From contig JACRMV010000004.1 in NCBI GenBank assembly GCA_016235025.1, positions 62,001-126,000 on the forward strand: a stretch of 64,000 nt of DNA, given 5' to 3'. The position numbers were made by a program, and so were the translations under genes. The first letter of the stretch is position 1. Each line of letters begins with the position of its first letter. Positions 1 through 8,675 of the stretch are shown piece by piece. The notes under the pieces are model-generated. The model was not told the origin of the DNA. It saw only the letters and a list, made by a program, of their open reading frames with translations, and searched no databases. The DNA comes from Rhodocyclales bacterium. Lineage in GTDB: Bacteria > Pseudomonadota > Gammaproteobacteria > Burkholderiales > Rhodocyclaceae.

Positions 1-936
1 TGGCTGCGCATGCCGTTGCCATTTGCGCTGAATCACATCAATCTCTGGCTGCTGGCCGACGATGCAGGTTACACGGCGGTCGATACCGGGTATGCCACGG
101 CCGAGGTGCAGGCCGCCTGGCGCAGCGTGCTGGCCGAGCGCCCCCTGCAACGTCTCATCGTCACGCACTTTCATCCCGATCATCTCGGACTTGCCGCCTG
201 GCTCGAACAAGAAACCGGGTCACCGCTGTGGATGTCGCAAGGTGACTATCTGACAGGCAGCATGATTCACGCCGGCACCAGCCCATTTTCGGTGGCCGCC
301 ATGGTGGATTTTTTCCGCCGTCACGGCCTTGATGCAGAACGTGCAGCAGCACTGGAAGCGCGCGGCAATGCCTATCGCCGTGGTGTGCCGGCAATCCCGC
401 AGCGCTACCGGCAGCTATTTTCCGGCGATACGATTCGCATCGGGCCTCACGACTGGCGCACGATTGCCGGCTACGGCCATGCGGCCGAACACATGAGCCT
501 GTATTGCGATGAATTGCAGGTGCTGATTTCCGGCGACATGCTGCTACCGCGCATCTCGACCAATGTCGCGGTGCAGGCCGCCAGCCCCGACGACAACCCG
601 CTCGGCTTGTTCCTCGCCTCGATCGACGCCTTTCGCCACTTGCCGGCGGACACGCTGGTGCTGCCCTCCCACGGCCTCCCGTTTCGCGGCCTGCATGCGC
701 GCATCGAGCAGTTGCATGCGCATCATGCCGAGCGCTGCGAAGCGGTGCTGAAGGCCTGCGTGCAGCGCGCGTATAACGCTGCAGAGCTGATTCCGGTATT
801 GTTCGAGCGTGAATTCAGCGACCCGCACCAAACCATGTTCGCCATGGGCGAAGCCATCGCCCATCTGAACTATCTGCTCCATGCCGGAAAACTGCATCGC
901 GTCGAAGAACACGGTTCCATCCGCTTCACTCACTAA
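1..936 (+). CDS. MBL-fold metallo-hydrolase (5' partial)
   Basis: Metallo-beta-lactamase-fold hydrolase of unknown substrate. The metal-binding HxHxDH motif is seen in THFHPDHLG, and later ligand segments follow in YGHAAEHMS, ISGDMLLP and LPSHGLPF, so the two-metal site looks intact. The first Met is at base 10, but the frame is open to the window edge (W-L-R precedes it). Related enzymes have residues before the PLPFALNHINLWLL strand, so the true start probably lies upstream. It ends 15 bp before phaC on the same strand and may be cotranscribed with it. The fold is certain; the role is not. Confidence 0.85.
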   Translation, partial: WLRMPLPFALNHINLWLLADDAGYTAVDTGYATAEVQAAWRSVLAERPLQRLIVTHFHPDHLGLAAWLEQETGSPLWMSQGDYLTGSMIHAGTSPFSVAAMVDFFRRHGLDAERAAALEARGNAYRRGVPAIPQRYRQLFSGDTIRIGPHDWRTIAGYGHAAEHMSLYCDELQVLISGDMLLPRISTNVAVQAASPDDNPLGLFLASIDAFRHLPADTLVLPSHGLPFRGLHARIEQLHAHHAERCEAVLKACVQRAYNAAELIPVLFEREFSDPHQTMFAMGEAIAHLNYLLHAGKLHRVEEHGSIRFTH

Positions 937-951
937 CCTAGAGAGTCCGAA

Positions 952-2769
952 ATGTCCAAACCAGAGCAAACCGATCTGCCCAATGTCCACCGAGTTGCCC
1001 GCACCTACGCCGAAGTCGCCCAGCGCGCCTCGCGCCTGCTGACCGAACATGTGCAGCGCCAGATGGCCAAAGGTATTTCTACGCCATCCGACGATCTGGG
1101 CATCGCCCAGGCCTTTATGGACATGATGGCCAAAATGCTGGCCAATCCCTACAAAATGGCGCAGGAACAGATGAATCTGGTATGGGATTATTTCTCGCTC
1201 TGGCAGCATTCGATACTGCGCTCGATGGGCATGGATGGCGTGCCGGTAGCCGCTGTTGCGAAAGGCGACAACCGCTTCAAGGACGAACAATGGGAAGAGC
1301 ACTTCTTGTTCGACTTCATCAAGCAGAGCTATCTCATCACCGCGCGCCACATTCATGACGCCGTAAGTAATGTGGAAGGTCTTGACGATCAATCGCAGAA
1401 GAAGGTCAACTTCTTCACCCGCCAGTTCATCGACGCGCTCTCGCCCTCCAATTTTGCCCTTACCAATCCGGCCGTGTTGCGCGAAACAGTCAGTTCGAAC
1501 GGCCAGAACCTGCTGAATGGCTTCAACAACCTGCTGCGCGACATCGAGGACGGCGATGGCCAGCTGCGCGTCAAGATGACGGACACCAGTGCCTTCGAAA
1601 TGGGCAAAAATGTTGCCACGACGCCCGGCAAGGTGGTGTTCCAGAATGACCTGATGCAGCTGTTGCAATTCAACCCGACGACAAAAGAGCAGTTCAAGCG
1701 CCCGCTGCTGATCGTCCCGCCCTGGATCAACAAGTACTACATCCTCGATCTGCGCGACAAGAATTCCTACATCAAATGGGCCACCGACCAGGGCCATACG
1801 GTGTTCTGCATTTCCTGGGTCAATCCCGATGCCAAGCTGGCTGAAAAGAGCTTCGAGGATTACCTGCTCGAAGGCACGCTGGCGGCAGTCGACGCCGTGT
1901 GCAAACAGACCGGCGAAGAGGAGATCAACGCCGTCGGCTACTGCCTCGGCGGCACGCTGCTGGGCGCCACATTGGCCTACATGGCGGCAAAGAAGGACAA
2001 GCGCATCGCCTCCGGAACCTTTTTCACCACCATGCTGGATTTCTCCTCCCCTGGCGAACTCGGCGTCTTCATTGACGAACAGCAAATCTCCAGCCTGGAA
2101 AAGAAAATGGCCGAACGCGGCTATCTGGAAGGCAGCGAGATGGCCGGCAGCTTCAACCTGCTGCGCGCCAATGACCTGATCTGGTCATTCGTGGTGAACA
2201 ACTACCTGATGGGCAAGGATCCCTTCCCCTTCGATCTGCTGTATTGGAATTCGGACTCGACACGCATGCCGTACAAGATGCACAGCTTCTACCTGCGCAA
2301 CATGTACATGAAGAACCTGCTCAAGGAGCCGGGCGGCATCACGCTGGCCGGTACCCCGATCGATCTCTCGAAAATCAAGGTGCCGGCCTATTTCATTTCG
2401 ACCGTTGAAGATCACATCGCCCCCTGGAAGAGCACCTATCTTGGTGCCCGGATTTTCTCCGGCCCGGTGCGCTTCGTGCTCGGCGGTTCGGGCCATATCG
2501 CGGGCATCATCAATCCGCCCGCCGCCAACAAGTATTGCTATTCGACCAACGAAAAATCGGCCAAGGGCCTGCCGGCCACGGCGGAAGAATGGTGCGCCGG
2601 CATTGATCGCCACGAAGGCTCATGGTGGGTCGACTGGCAGGCCTGGGTCACGGCGATGAACAGCGAGAAAGTCCCTGCGCGCGACCCGGCCAAGGGCAAG
2701 CTCAAGGTGCTCGAGGACGCCCCCGGCAGCTTTGCCAAGTTCCGCCTCGATACGCAGAACAAGGAGTGA
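952..2769 (+). CDS. phaC: Class I poly(3-hydroxyalkanoate) synthase PhaC
   Basis: Polymerises 3-hydroxyacyl-CoA into PHA on the surface of storage granules. At 605 aa it has class I length. The lipase-like box GYCLGG places the nucleophile at Cys331. The acid is Asp487 (VEDHIAPW) and the base His515 (GGSGHIAG), with spacing as in the Ralstonia-type enzyme. The N-terminal PhaC domain precedes the alpha/beta-hydrolase core. The ATG follows a GAGAG ribosome site. A strong terminator starts 17 bp after the stop, so phaC ends its transcription unit. No phaA/phaB genes are adjacent; the thiolase at 40.6 kb belongs to a different operon. Confidence 0.97.
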   Translation: MSKPEQTDLPNVHRVARTYAEVAQRASRLLTEHVQRQMAKGISTPSDDLGIAQAFMDMMAKMLANPYKMAQEQMNLVWDYFSLWQHSILRSMGMDGVPVAAVAKGDNRFKDEQWEEHFLFDFIKQSYLITARHIHDAVSNVEGLDDQSQKKVNFFTRQFIDALSPSNFALTNPAVLRETVSSNGQNLLNGFNNLLRDIEDGDGQLRVKMTDTSAFEMGKNVATTPGKVVFQNDLMQLLQFNPTTKEQFKRPLLIVPPWINKYYILDLRDKNSYIKWATDQGHTVFCISWVNPDAKLAEKSFEDYLLEGTLAAVDAVCKQTGEEEINAVGYCLGGTLLGATLAYMAAKKDKRIASGTFFTTMLDFSSPGELGVFIDEQQISSLEKKMAERGYLEGSEMAGSFNLLRANDLIWSFVVNNYLMGKDPFPFDLLYWNSDSTRMPYKMHSFYLRNMYMKNLLKEPGGITLAGTPIDLSKIKVPAYFISTVEDHIAPWKSTYLGARIFSGPVRFVLGGSGHIAGIINPPAANKYCYSTNEKSAKGLPATAEEWCAGIDRHEGSWWVDWQAWVTAMNSEKVPARDPAKGKLKVLEDAPGSFAKFRLDTQNKE

Positions 2770-2785
2770 CCAAAGACGTACCTGC

Positions 2786-2823
2786 AACGGGTGCGCGGCC
2801 GCAGGCTGTCGCACCCGTTTTTT
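2786..2823 (+). terminator. Rho-independent terminator after phaC
   Basis: A 10-bp perfect stem (AACGGGTGCG at 2786-2795 with CGCACCCGTT at 2810-2819) closes a 14-nt loop and runs into six T residues. It lies just after the phaC stop and just before the PIN-domain gene. Confidence 0.85.
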
Positions 2824-2834
2824 CATCCACGCCG

Positions 2835-3260
2835 TTGCGGATCGTGTTCGATACCAATGTCCTGCTCTCGCTCTACGTTTTCGCCGACAGCCGCTTCGCG
2901 CCGTTACGGCACCAGCTCGACAGCGGCGCATGGCAGGCGGTCAGCAGCGCCGATTGCCTCGCCGAATTCCGCCGCGTGCTGAACTACCCGCAATTCGGTC
3001 TCGCCACCGAAACCCAGGAGAGCGCCTTCGCTGCCTATGCCGCCTGCGTCTCCCGTGCCTCCATCGCGCCTGCCGTTCCTCCCGCCAGCCTGCCGCGCTG
3101 CAGGGATCGTGACGACCAGAAATTCCTCGAAGCCGCCCGCGACAACGCCGCCGAATGGCTGGTGACCTCCGACAAGGCCCTGCTGCAGCTCGCCCGGCGC
3201 GAACGCCTGGCCGGACTCTTCCGCATCCTTACCCCCGAAGCAGCGCTCCTGGCGCTGTAA
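2835..3260 (+). CDS. PIN-domain protein, putative toxin-antitoxin toxin component
   Basis: PIN-domain ribonuclease-like protein of the putative toxin-antitoxin, PIN family (COG1569 type). The first acidic residue is in LRIVFDTNVLLS, and the later acidic cluster is in CRDRDDQKFLE followed by WLVTSDKALLQ. I chose the TTG at 2835 because the domain begins right there and because the phaC terminator occupies 2786-2823. A GTG at 2766, overlapping the phaC stop, would give a longer protein but would place the terminator inside the gene, and its AAGGAG sits too close to act as a ribosome site. No antitoxin gene is adjacent, so it looks like an orphan. Confidence 0.75.
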   Translation: MRIVFDTNVLLSLYVFADSRFAPLRHQLDSGAWQAVSSADCLAEFRRVLNYPQFGLATETQESAFAAYAACVSRASIAPAVPPASLPRCRDRDDQKFLEAARDNAAEWLVTSDKALLQLARRERLAGLFRILTPEAALLAL

Positions 3261-3284
3261 AAAGTCGGCGCCGGCGATACGGCG
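3259..3284 (+). repeat. Dispersed 25-bp repeat, forward copy
   Basis: Forward copy (A-run first) with the ending GATACGGCG. It begins inside the TAA stop codon of the PIN gene, so the element abuts the gene end exactly. Confidence 0.85.
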
Positions 3285-3368
3285 CGGCGCGGCAAGGACT
3301 GCACTGCCCGCACCGACACCCCGCATGCCCGCGTGTTATTCTTTCGCGTGACCGCTTTGTCTGCCGCC

Positions 3369-3575
3369 ATGTCCGCATCCCGCCCCTTGCCCAGCCAGTC
3401 CAGCCGATCACCGACCTGCACGATCAATGCAGTGAATGAGCGGGGCGAAACCGTGCCGACCGTGATTGCCGGCGAATATCCGCTGACGATTTATGTCGCT
3501 CACATGACGCTGATCGGCCGTGCGCAGGGCCGGCATTGCCTGGTGCCGGCAGGAGCGGAGCGATTCACGCGATGA
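3369..3575 (+). pseudogene. fdhD: fdhD remnant (formate dehydrogenase sulfurtransferase N-terminus)
   Basis: About 68 codons whose middle (VNERGETVPTVIAGEYPLT) matches the N-terminal signature of FdhD, the sulfurtransferase that matures formate dehydrogenase. FdhD is normally about 270 aa with a catalytic CxxC loop; that part is absent. After LTIYV the sequence departs from the family (the usual DKRE-VTLMTLG is shortened to AHMTLIG) and the frame ends in the ATGA that starts mobA. fdhD beside mobA is a common arrangement, so this looks like a deletion remnant left in place. Confidence 0.65.
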
Positions 3576-4162
3576 ACGGACAAATCAGCGGCGTGGTTCT
3601 GGCCGGCGGCCTCGGCCGGCGCATGGGCGGCGCCGACAAGGGCTTGCAACTTTTGCATGGCCGGCCGCTGATTGCCTGGGTGCTGGAGCGCCTGGCGCCG
3701 CAGGTGGATGCCCTGTTCATCAACGCCAACCGCAACAGCGCGCGCTACGCCGAATTCGGCTACCCGGTGCTGCCCGATGAAGTTCCCGGTTTTGCCGGAC
3801 CGCTGGCCGGATTTCATGCTGCGCTCTCCCGCGCCACCACGCCGCTGGTCGTCACCGTGCCGTGCGACACGCCCTACCTGCCGGCCGACCTCGTTGCGCG
3901 GCTGCATACTGCCCTGGAAGGCGCGGACTCGGACCTTGCGATCGCAAGGACGCTGGGGCAAGCGCATCCGGTATTCTGCCTCGCCCGCCGCACCCTGCTG
4001 CCGCACCTTGCCGCCTATCTCGCCGCAGGCGGACGCAAGGTTGACCACTGGTATGCAACGTTGAAGGTCAGCGAGGTGGCGTTCGACGATGAGGCCGCCG
4101 CGTTCGAGAACATCAACACGGCGACAGAACTGGCAGCGCAGGGACAGGAAGGCAAGCGCTGA
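3572..4162 (+). CDS. mobA: Molybdenum cofactor guanylyltransferase MobA
   Basis: Transfers GMP from GTP to molybdopterin to make the guanine dinucleotide form of the cofactor, in the cytoplasm. At 196 aa it has normal length. The nucleotide-binding motif LAGGLGRRMGGADKGLQ is at the N-terminus, and VPCDTPYLPADL is the metal/substrate loop. The ATG at 3572 overlaps the stop of the fdhD remnant (ATGA). An AGGAGCGGAG stretch lies upstream, somewhat far from the start. Its usual neighbour fdhD has been lost, but mobA itself looks intact. Confidence 0.92.
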   Translation: MNGQISGVVLAGGLGRRMGGADKGLQLLHGRPLIAWVLERLAPQVDALFINANRNSARYAEFGYPVLPDEVPGFAGPLAGFHAALSRATTPLVVTVPCDTPYLPADLVARLHTALEGADSDLAIARTLGQAHPVFCLARRTLLPHLAAYLAAGGRKVDHWYATLKVSEVAFDDEAAAFENINTATELAAQGQEGKR

Positions 4163-4166
4163 AATG

Positions 4167-4240
4167 TGGAGCGGGCGAAGGGAGTCGAACCCTCTTCATG
4201 AGCTTGGGAAGCTCAGGTAATGCCGTTATACGACGCCCGC
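4167..4240 (-). tRNA. tRNA-Gly (CCC)
   Basis: Read on the minus strand, a complete cloverleaf starts at 4240. The acceptor GCGGGCG pairs with CGCCCGC, the anticodon stem is TGAGC/GCTCA with loop TTCCCAA (anticodon CCC), and the T-arm is GGGTTCGACTCCC. The 3' CCA is encoded (4167-4169), giving 74 nt. It lies between mobA and rng. Confidence 0.96.
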
Positions 4241-4259
4241 AGGTGCACCGACAGAGCAA

Positions 4260-4288
4260 ATTCTAGCGTTACATCAGCACAATGTCGA
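4260..4288 (-). promoter_or_regulatory. Candidate sigma-70 promoter of tRNA-Gly
   Basis: Minus-strand TCGACA (4283-4288) and TAGAAT (4260-4265) are 17 bp apart. They lie 20-48 bp upstream of the mature tRNA 5' end, with the -35 inside the last codons of rng. Confidence 0.5.
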
Positions 4289-5726
4289 ACTGCTCCTGCA
4301 TGTAGCCGCTCTCGGCGTGCAGCGAGACGGAACGGCCGATGAAGCCGGAGAGCATGGCCAGCGCCTGCGATTCCTCGTCGAGAAACAAGTCGATCACCAC
4401 CGGCGCGGCGATCACACGCAGTTCGCGGGTATCGAACTGGCGCGCCTCGCGCATCAGTTCGCGCAGGATTTCGTAGCACACGGTCTGCGCCGTCTTGACT
4501 TCGCCGCGTCCGTCGCACACCGGGCAGGGCTCGCACAACACATGGGCGAGGCTCTCGCGGGTGCGCTTGCGGGTCAACTCAATCAGGCCAAGCTGGGTGA
4601 AACCGGAAACGCTGATGCGAGTGCGGTCCCTCACCAGCGCCTTGTTCAATTCCGCCAGCACGGCCTGCTTGTGTTCTTCATCCTCCATGTCGATGAAGTC
4701 GGCGATGATGATGCCGCCCAGGTTGCGCAGGCGGAGCTGACGGGCGATGGCCTGCGCCGCTTCAAGATTGGTCTTGAAAATGGTATCGCCCAGGCTGCGG
4801 GCGCCGGTGAAAGCGCCGGTGTTGACGTCGACGGTGGTCATCGCTTCGGTCTGGTCGAAAATCAGGTAACCGCCGGACTTGAGTTCGACGCGCCGCGCCA
4901 GCGCTTTCTGGATTTCATCCTCGATCCCATACAGATCGAACAGCGGCCTCTCGCCGGTGTAGTGCATCAGGCGGCCAGCCACTTGCGGCACATATTCGGT
5001 GGCAAAGCTTTGCAGCTTCTGGAAGTTCTCGCGCGAATCGATCATCACGACACTGGTCTCGGCCGTCACCAGATCGCGCAGCACGCGTTGCGCCAGGGTC
5101 AGGTCGTGATGCAGCAGGGCGGGCGGCAGGGCGCCCACGCTGCGGTTTTTTATTTCGCGCCAGATGCGGCACAGATAGTCAATATCGGCGGCAAGCTCGG
5201 CATCGTCCGCATCCATGCCCACCGTGCGCAAAATGAAGCCGCCACCTTCTTCCGTCGGAACCAAAGACTGGATCCGGGCCCGGAGTTTTTCGCGCGCGTC
5301 TTCATCGGCGATGCGCTGCGAAATACCAATGTGATTGTCTTGCGGCAGGTACACCAGCAGCCGGCCGGCGAGCGAAATCTGCGTCGTCAGCCGCGCCCCC
5401 TTGGTGCCGATCGGGTCTTTCTGCACCTGCACCCGCAACGACTGGCCTTCACTCAGGATCCGCTCGATGGGACGCAGCACGCCGCTGTTGGTCGCACGCT
5501 CTTCCCAGATGTCCGCCACGTGCAGAAAAGCCGTGCGTTCGAGGCCGATATCGATAAATGCCGACTGCATGCCAGGCAGGACGCGCACCACGCGGCCGAG
5601 ATAGATGTTGCCGACGAAGCCGCAGCCATTGCTGCGCTCGATGTGCAATTCCTGCACAGCGCCTTGCTGCAAAAGCGCAACACGGGTTTCCTGCGGCGTG
5701 AAGTTGATCAGAAATTGTTCGCTCAT
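4269..5726 (-). CDS. rng: Ribonuclease G
   Basis: Endoribonuclease of the RNase E/G family that trims the 5' end of 16S rRNA and degrades mRNA. At 485 aa it has RNase G length, without the long C-terminal scaffold of RNase E. The N-terminal S1 segment is visible (GNIYLGRVVRVLPGMQSAFI). The catalytic part contains TVDVNTGAFTG, and the zinc-link motif CEPCPVCDGRG is present. It is the last gene of a leftward block rsfS-rlmH-maf-rng, the usual order in betaproteobacteria, with a 31-bp gap after maf. Confidence 0.96.
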   Translation of the reverse strand: MSEQFLINFTPQETRVALLQQGAVQELHIERSNGCGFVGNIYLGRVVRVLPGMQSAFIDIGLERTAFLHVADIWEERATNSGVLRPIERILSEGQSLRVQVQKDPIGTKGARLTTQISLAGRLLVYLPQDNHIGISQRIADEDAREKLRARIQSLVPTEEGGGFILRTVGMDADDAELAADIDYLCRIWREIKNRSVGALPPALLHHDLTLAQRVLRDLVTAETSVVMIDSRENFQKLQSFATEYVPQVAGRLMHYTGERPLFDLYGIEDEIQKALARRVELKSGGYLIFDQTEAMTTVDVNTGAFTGARSLGDTIFKTNLEAAQAIARQLRLRNLGGIIIADFIDMEDEEHKQAVLAELNKALVRDRTRISVSGFTQLGLIELTRKRTRESLAHVLCEPCPVCDGRGEVKTAQTVCYEILRELMREARQFDTRELRVIAAPVVIDLFLDEESQALAMLSGFIGRSVSLHAESGYMQEQFDIVLM

Positions 5727-5757
5727 GGGATGACCTTATGGCCGCCTCGTAACAGCC

Positions 5758-6372
5758 TTACAGCGGGTAGCCAAATTCGCGCAACAGCAGCGCCGTCTCG
5801 CACAGCGGGAGGCCGACGATGCCCGAATGCGAGCCGCGAATTTCCTCGATGAATACCGCTGCCCGGCCCTGGATGCCATAGGCGCCGGCCTTGTCCATCG
5901 GTTCGCCGCTGAGCACATACCGCCGGATTTCGTCTGCTGTCAGTGTCCGGAAACGGACTTCACTGACTGACAGGCATTGCTCGACGCGCTGGTTCTGCGC
6001 CACGGCGATGGCCGTCAACACCCGGTGACTGCGGCCTGACAAACGCGTCAAAATGGCAATCGCATCGTCCGCATCCCGCGGTTTGCCGATCACTTCGCCA
6101 TCCAGATCGAGCGTGGTATCGGCTGCAAGTACAGGGCGCGGCGGCAACGAGCGGGGCGCCAGCAACTGGGCGGCAAAGACGGCCTTGGCGCGCGCGACAC
6201 GCTGCACATAGATTTCCGGCGTCTCGCCGGCAAGCCAGGTTTCGTCGACTTCCCGATCCTCGCGCGAGCCGACGCGGAACAGCATCAGGTCGAAACGGAT
6301 GCCGACCTGGGTGAGCAGTTCGCGCCGCCGCGGGCTGCGCGATGCCAGATAAATTCGTGGTTCGATGGTCAT
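5758..6372 (-). CDS. maf: Maf-like nucleoside triphosphate pyrophosphatase
   Basis: House-cleaning pyrophosphatase acting on dTTP/UTP or modified nucleotides. At 204 aa it has normal length. The signature LASRSPRRRELLTQVG is at the N-terminus; AADTTLDLDGEVIGKP carries the catalytic aspartate; and GAYGIQGRAAVFIEEI is conserved near the C-terminus. The ATG at 6372 is immediately before the family signature. The upstream rlmH stop is at 6375, so the two genes are essentially contiguous and probably translationally coupled. Confidence 0.93.
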   Translation of the reverse strand: MTIEPRIYLASRSPRRRELLTQVGIRFDLMLFRVGSREDREVDETWLAGETPEIYVQRVARAKAVFAAQLLAPRSLPPRPVLAADTTLDLDGEVIGKPRDADDAIAILTRLSGRSHRVLTAIAVAQNQRVEQCLSVSEVRFRTLTADEIRRYVLSGEPMDKAGAYGIQGRAAVFIEEIRGSHSGIVGLPLCETALLLREFGYPL

Positions 6373-6374
6373 GA

Positions 6375-6845
6375 TCAGTCCCGATGGTAAGGATGGCCCT
6401 TGAGCACGCTTGCCGCGCGATACAACGCCTCGGCCAGAATCACGCGCACCAGCGCATGCGGCAGGGTCAGGCTGGACAGGCGCAGGGTCTCGGCGGCCGT
6501 TTGCTTGATGCCGGGCGCCAGGCCATCCGGGCCGCCGATGATAAAGGCAATATCGCTGCCACCGGCCAGCCATTTCTCCAGCCGCCCGGCGAGCTGCCGT
6601 GTGGTCGACGCTTCGCCGTGCTCGTCGAGGACGATGCGGCGACACGCCGCCGGCAACGCGGCCTCGATGCGCACCGCTTCCAGCGCCATCATCGCCTCCG
6701 GCGTTTTCCCGGTAGTGCGCGCCTCGGGCTTGATTTCAAGCAGATCCAGCGTCAGTTCGCGCGGCATGCGCTTGGCGTAGTCCTGCCAGCCGGCAACGAC
6801 CCATGCAGGCGGACGAGCGGAAACCGCAGCGACGATCAGCTTCAC
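6375..6845 (-). CDS. rlmH: 23S rRNA (pseudouridine1915-N3)-methyltransferase RlmH
   Basis: SPOUT-class methyltransferase that methylates pseudouridine 1915 of 23S rRNA in assembled ribosomes. At 156 aa it has family length. The SAM-binding knot is seen in [15 protein letters not shown] and [22 protein letters not shown], and the C-terminal KGHPYHRD is diagnostic. The start is a GTG at 6845 (MKLIVAAV), because the family begins with this strand and no in-frame ATG is near. It lies 10 bp after rsfS in the same operon. Confidence 0.95.
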   Translation of the reverse strand: MKLIVAAVSARPPAWVVAGWQDYAKRMPRELTLDLLEIKPEARTTGKTPEAMMALEAVRIEAALPAACRRIVLDEHGEASTTRQLAGRLEKWLAGGSDIAFIIGGPDGLAPGIKQTAAETLRLSSLTLPHALVRVILAEALYRAASVLKGHPYHRD

Positions 6846-6855
6846 GCCGCGCCTT

Positions 6856-7209
6856 CTATTCGGCGGCAGGTTTTTTGGTGCGTGCGGGAACCGTCTGCCA
6901 CAGCTCTTCCAGGTTGTAATGAGCGCGCACCGTGGGCTGCATGACATGCACGACGATATCGGCCAGATCGACCAGCACCCATTCCCCCGTCTCTTCGCCT
7001 TCGATGCCGATCACATCGCCGCCGGCTTCCCTTACCTTGTCATACACGTTGCGCGCCAGCGACTTGACATGGCGGCTGGAATCGCCGCTGGCGATGATGA
7101 TGCGCTCGAACAACGGCGTCAGCTTGCGGGTATCGAGCACTTCGATGTCCTTGGCCTTGATGTCCTCAAGCGCATCTATGGCAATCTTCTGAAGCTTTTT
7201 AACGTCCAT
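6856..7209 (-). CDS. rsfS: Ribosome silencing factor RsfS
   Basis: Binds ribosomal protein uL14 and blocks subunit joining when nutrients are scarce. At 117 aa it has normal length. Family motifs include [56 protein letters not shown] and a Y-NLEELW segment. The ATG at 7209 (MDVKKLQ) fits the family start and overlaps the end of nadD by 11 bp, so nadD-rsfS-rlmH-maf-rng is one compact operon. Confidence 0.96.
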   Translation of the reverse strand: MDVKKLQKIAIDALEDIKAKDIEVLDTRKLTPLFERIIIASGDSSRHVKSLARNVYDKVREAGGDVIGIEGEETGEWVLVDLADIVVHVMQPTVRAHYNLEELWQTVPARTKKPAAE

Positions 7210-7876
7210 TTGGGGTCCGATACAGTGTGTTGGAATCAATATAATCGAGAACGGCATCGGGCGCCAAATGGCGCACGTTGCGTCCTGCCGCCAACCGCGC
7301 GCGAATGGCAGTGGCGGAAATTTCGAGTGCTGTCATGGCAAAGGGCACGATGCGGCCGGCCGGGGCGTTCGCCAGATCGGCGGCCATGCCTTGCCGGGCA
7401 AGGAATTCACGCTGTAGCGGCGTATCGCCAACGCCGAGTTTCCACGCAGCAAGCTCATGGCCCGGCCGCGTCGCGACGCCGATATGCGCCAGCGCAAGCA
7501 GCTCGCGCCAGCGCTGCCAGGCTTCCAGGCGAACGAAGGCATCGGCGCCGAGGAGCAGCACCAGCGGTCGCTGCGGGCCATGCTGCGCCCGCAAACGCTC
7601 CAGCGTGGCAACCGTATAACTGGGACCGCTGCTCATCGCTTCCGCCGCATCGAGCCGCAAGCCCGGCGTCGCCGCGATGGCGCGCTCAACCATTGCCAGC
7701 CGCTGCACCGGCGAAGCCTGCGGTGCAGCGCGCAAAGGCGGCTGGCCGGCGGGAACGAACGCGACTTCGCTCAGGCCCAGCATCTCGCGGGCTTCGATGG
7801 CCAGGCGCAGATGGGCGATATGCGGAGGATCGAAGGTGCCGCCGTAAATTCCAAGCACGCCCGGCGTTTCACTCAT
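7199..7876 (-). CDS. nadD: Nicotinate-nucleotide adenylyltransferase NadD
   Basis: Adenylates nicotinate mononucleotide to deamido-NAD in NAD synthesis. At 225 aa it has normal length. The nucleotidyltransferase motif GIYGGTFDPPHIAHLR (with the HxGH-like PPHIAH) is at the N-terminus. LLLGADAF and the C-terminal SATAIRARLAAGRNVRHLAP (ISSTxIR type) complete the active site. It overlaps both neighbours: its 3' end overlaps rsfS by 11 bp and its start overlaps the upstream membrane protein by 8 bp. Confidence 0.96.
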   Translation of the reverse strand: MSETPGVLGIYGGTFDPPHIAHLRLAIEAREMLGLSEVAFVPAGQPPLRAAPQASPVQRLAMVERAIAATPGLRLDAAEAMSSGPSYTVATLERLRAQHGPQRPLVLLLGADAFVRLEAWQRWRELLALAHIGVATRPGHELAAWKLGVGDTPLQREFLARQGMAADLANAPAGRIVPFAMTALEISATAIRARLAAGRNVRHLAPDAVLDYIDSNTLYRTPNGR

Positions 7877-8675
7877 TGGCAGGCGGGGTTTCCGTTACGG
7901 GCGGCAGAGGCTCCTGCGCAGCGGGCAGCAAGGACGCGCCGAACACGTCCTGCCAGGAAACGTAAACACTGACGATCAGGATCGGACCGAGCACCAGCAC
8001 CAGCGCCAGCCGCGCCAAAAATGCCAGTGCACCGAGCAGGGTGTGCGAAATCATACCAGCGACGACCAGCAGCACACCCGGCAACAAAATCCCGACCACG
8101 AGAATGGCGATCCCATAAACGGCAAAGGCGCGCCCGTTGCGCCAGCAGGCGACGAAGCTGAAGAACAGTGCCTTGACCGCCGGCACGCCGTTCCACACCA
8201 CCAGCAGCGGAGCAAACCAGAACGCCATCAGCAGCGGCGTGGCGGCAAGCAGCAGCAGCGCCAGATCGCCCAGCAACTCCTGCGTCTCCCCGGGAGTCAG
8301 GCCGTCATCGAAGCGAACCTCGCTGCCGAGGGCGATGCTGACCAGAAGCAGCGCCATGGTGCCGAGCAGATGAATGCCGCCCAGCCGCAGCAAATCCAGC
8401 CGCGCCGCCGGCAAGCCTTCCTTGAAAACTTCGGGCGAAGGCGATTGGCCGCGGTCGATGGCGCGCGCGCCATTGCTCAGCATGGCCGTGAGCGCCGGGA
8501 GTATCAACGGCAGAACAAAGGTGCCGATGATTTGCAGCCACTTGACGAAAACGAGCAGTATCAGGTAGTACCCCAACGCGAGCAGGATCATTTGCCGCGG
8601 CTGGCGGCGCAGCATGGTCCAGCCGGCCACCAGCCAGAGCAGGCCGTGTCGCGCCGGCAGCTGGCGGGCGATCAT
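7869..8675 (-). CDS. BPSS1780-family integral membrane protein
   Basis: Multi-pass membrane protein of unknown function, 268 aa. The N-terminal [16 protein letters not shown] and the hydrophobic segments after it ([20 protein letters not shown], then [11 protein letters not shown]-type stretches and three or four more towards the C-terminus) match the BPSS1780 family common in betaproteobacteria. I see no catalytic or binding motif. It overlaps ttcA by 4 bp on one side and nadD by 8 bp on the other, so it is cotranscribed with them. A transport or envelope role would be a guess. Confidence 0.8.
   Translation of the reverse strand: MIARQLPARHGLLWLVAGWTMLRRQPRQMILLALGYYLILLVFVKWLQIIGTFVLPLILPALTAMLSNGARAIDRGQSPSPEVFKEGLPAARLDLLRLGGIHLLGTMALLLVSIALGSEVRFDDGLTPGETQELLGDLALLLLAATPLLMAFWFAPLLVVWNGVPAVKALFFSFVACWRNGRAFAVYGIAILVVGILLPGVLLVVAGMISHTLLGALAFLARLALVLVLGPILIVSVYVSWQDVFGASLLPAAQEPLPPVTETPPANE

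Noticed and set aside
544-2085. A 513-codon open frame opposite to phaC and the metallo-hydrolase
   Set aside because: It covers two well-recognised genes antisense, has no family motif, and is typical of the stop-poor complementary frame in GC-rich DNA.
4317-5852. A 511-codon open frame opposite to rng
   Set aside because: Shadow of rng; rich in His, Gln, Arg and Asp in the pattern expected from the reverse complement of a GC-rich gene.
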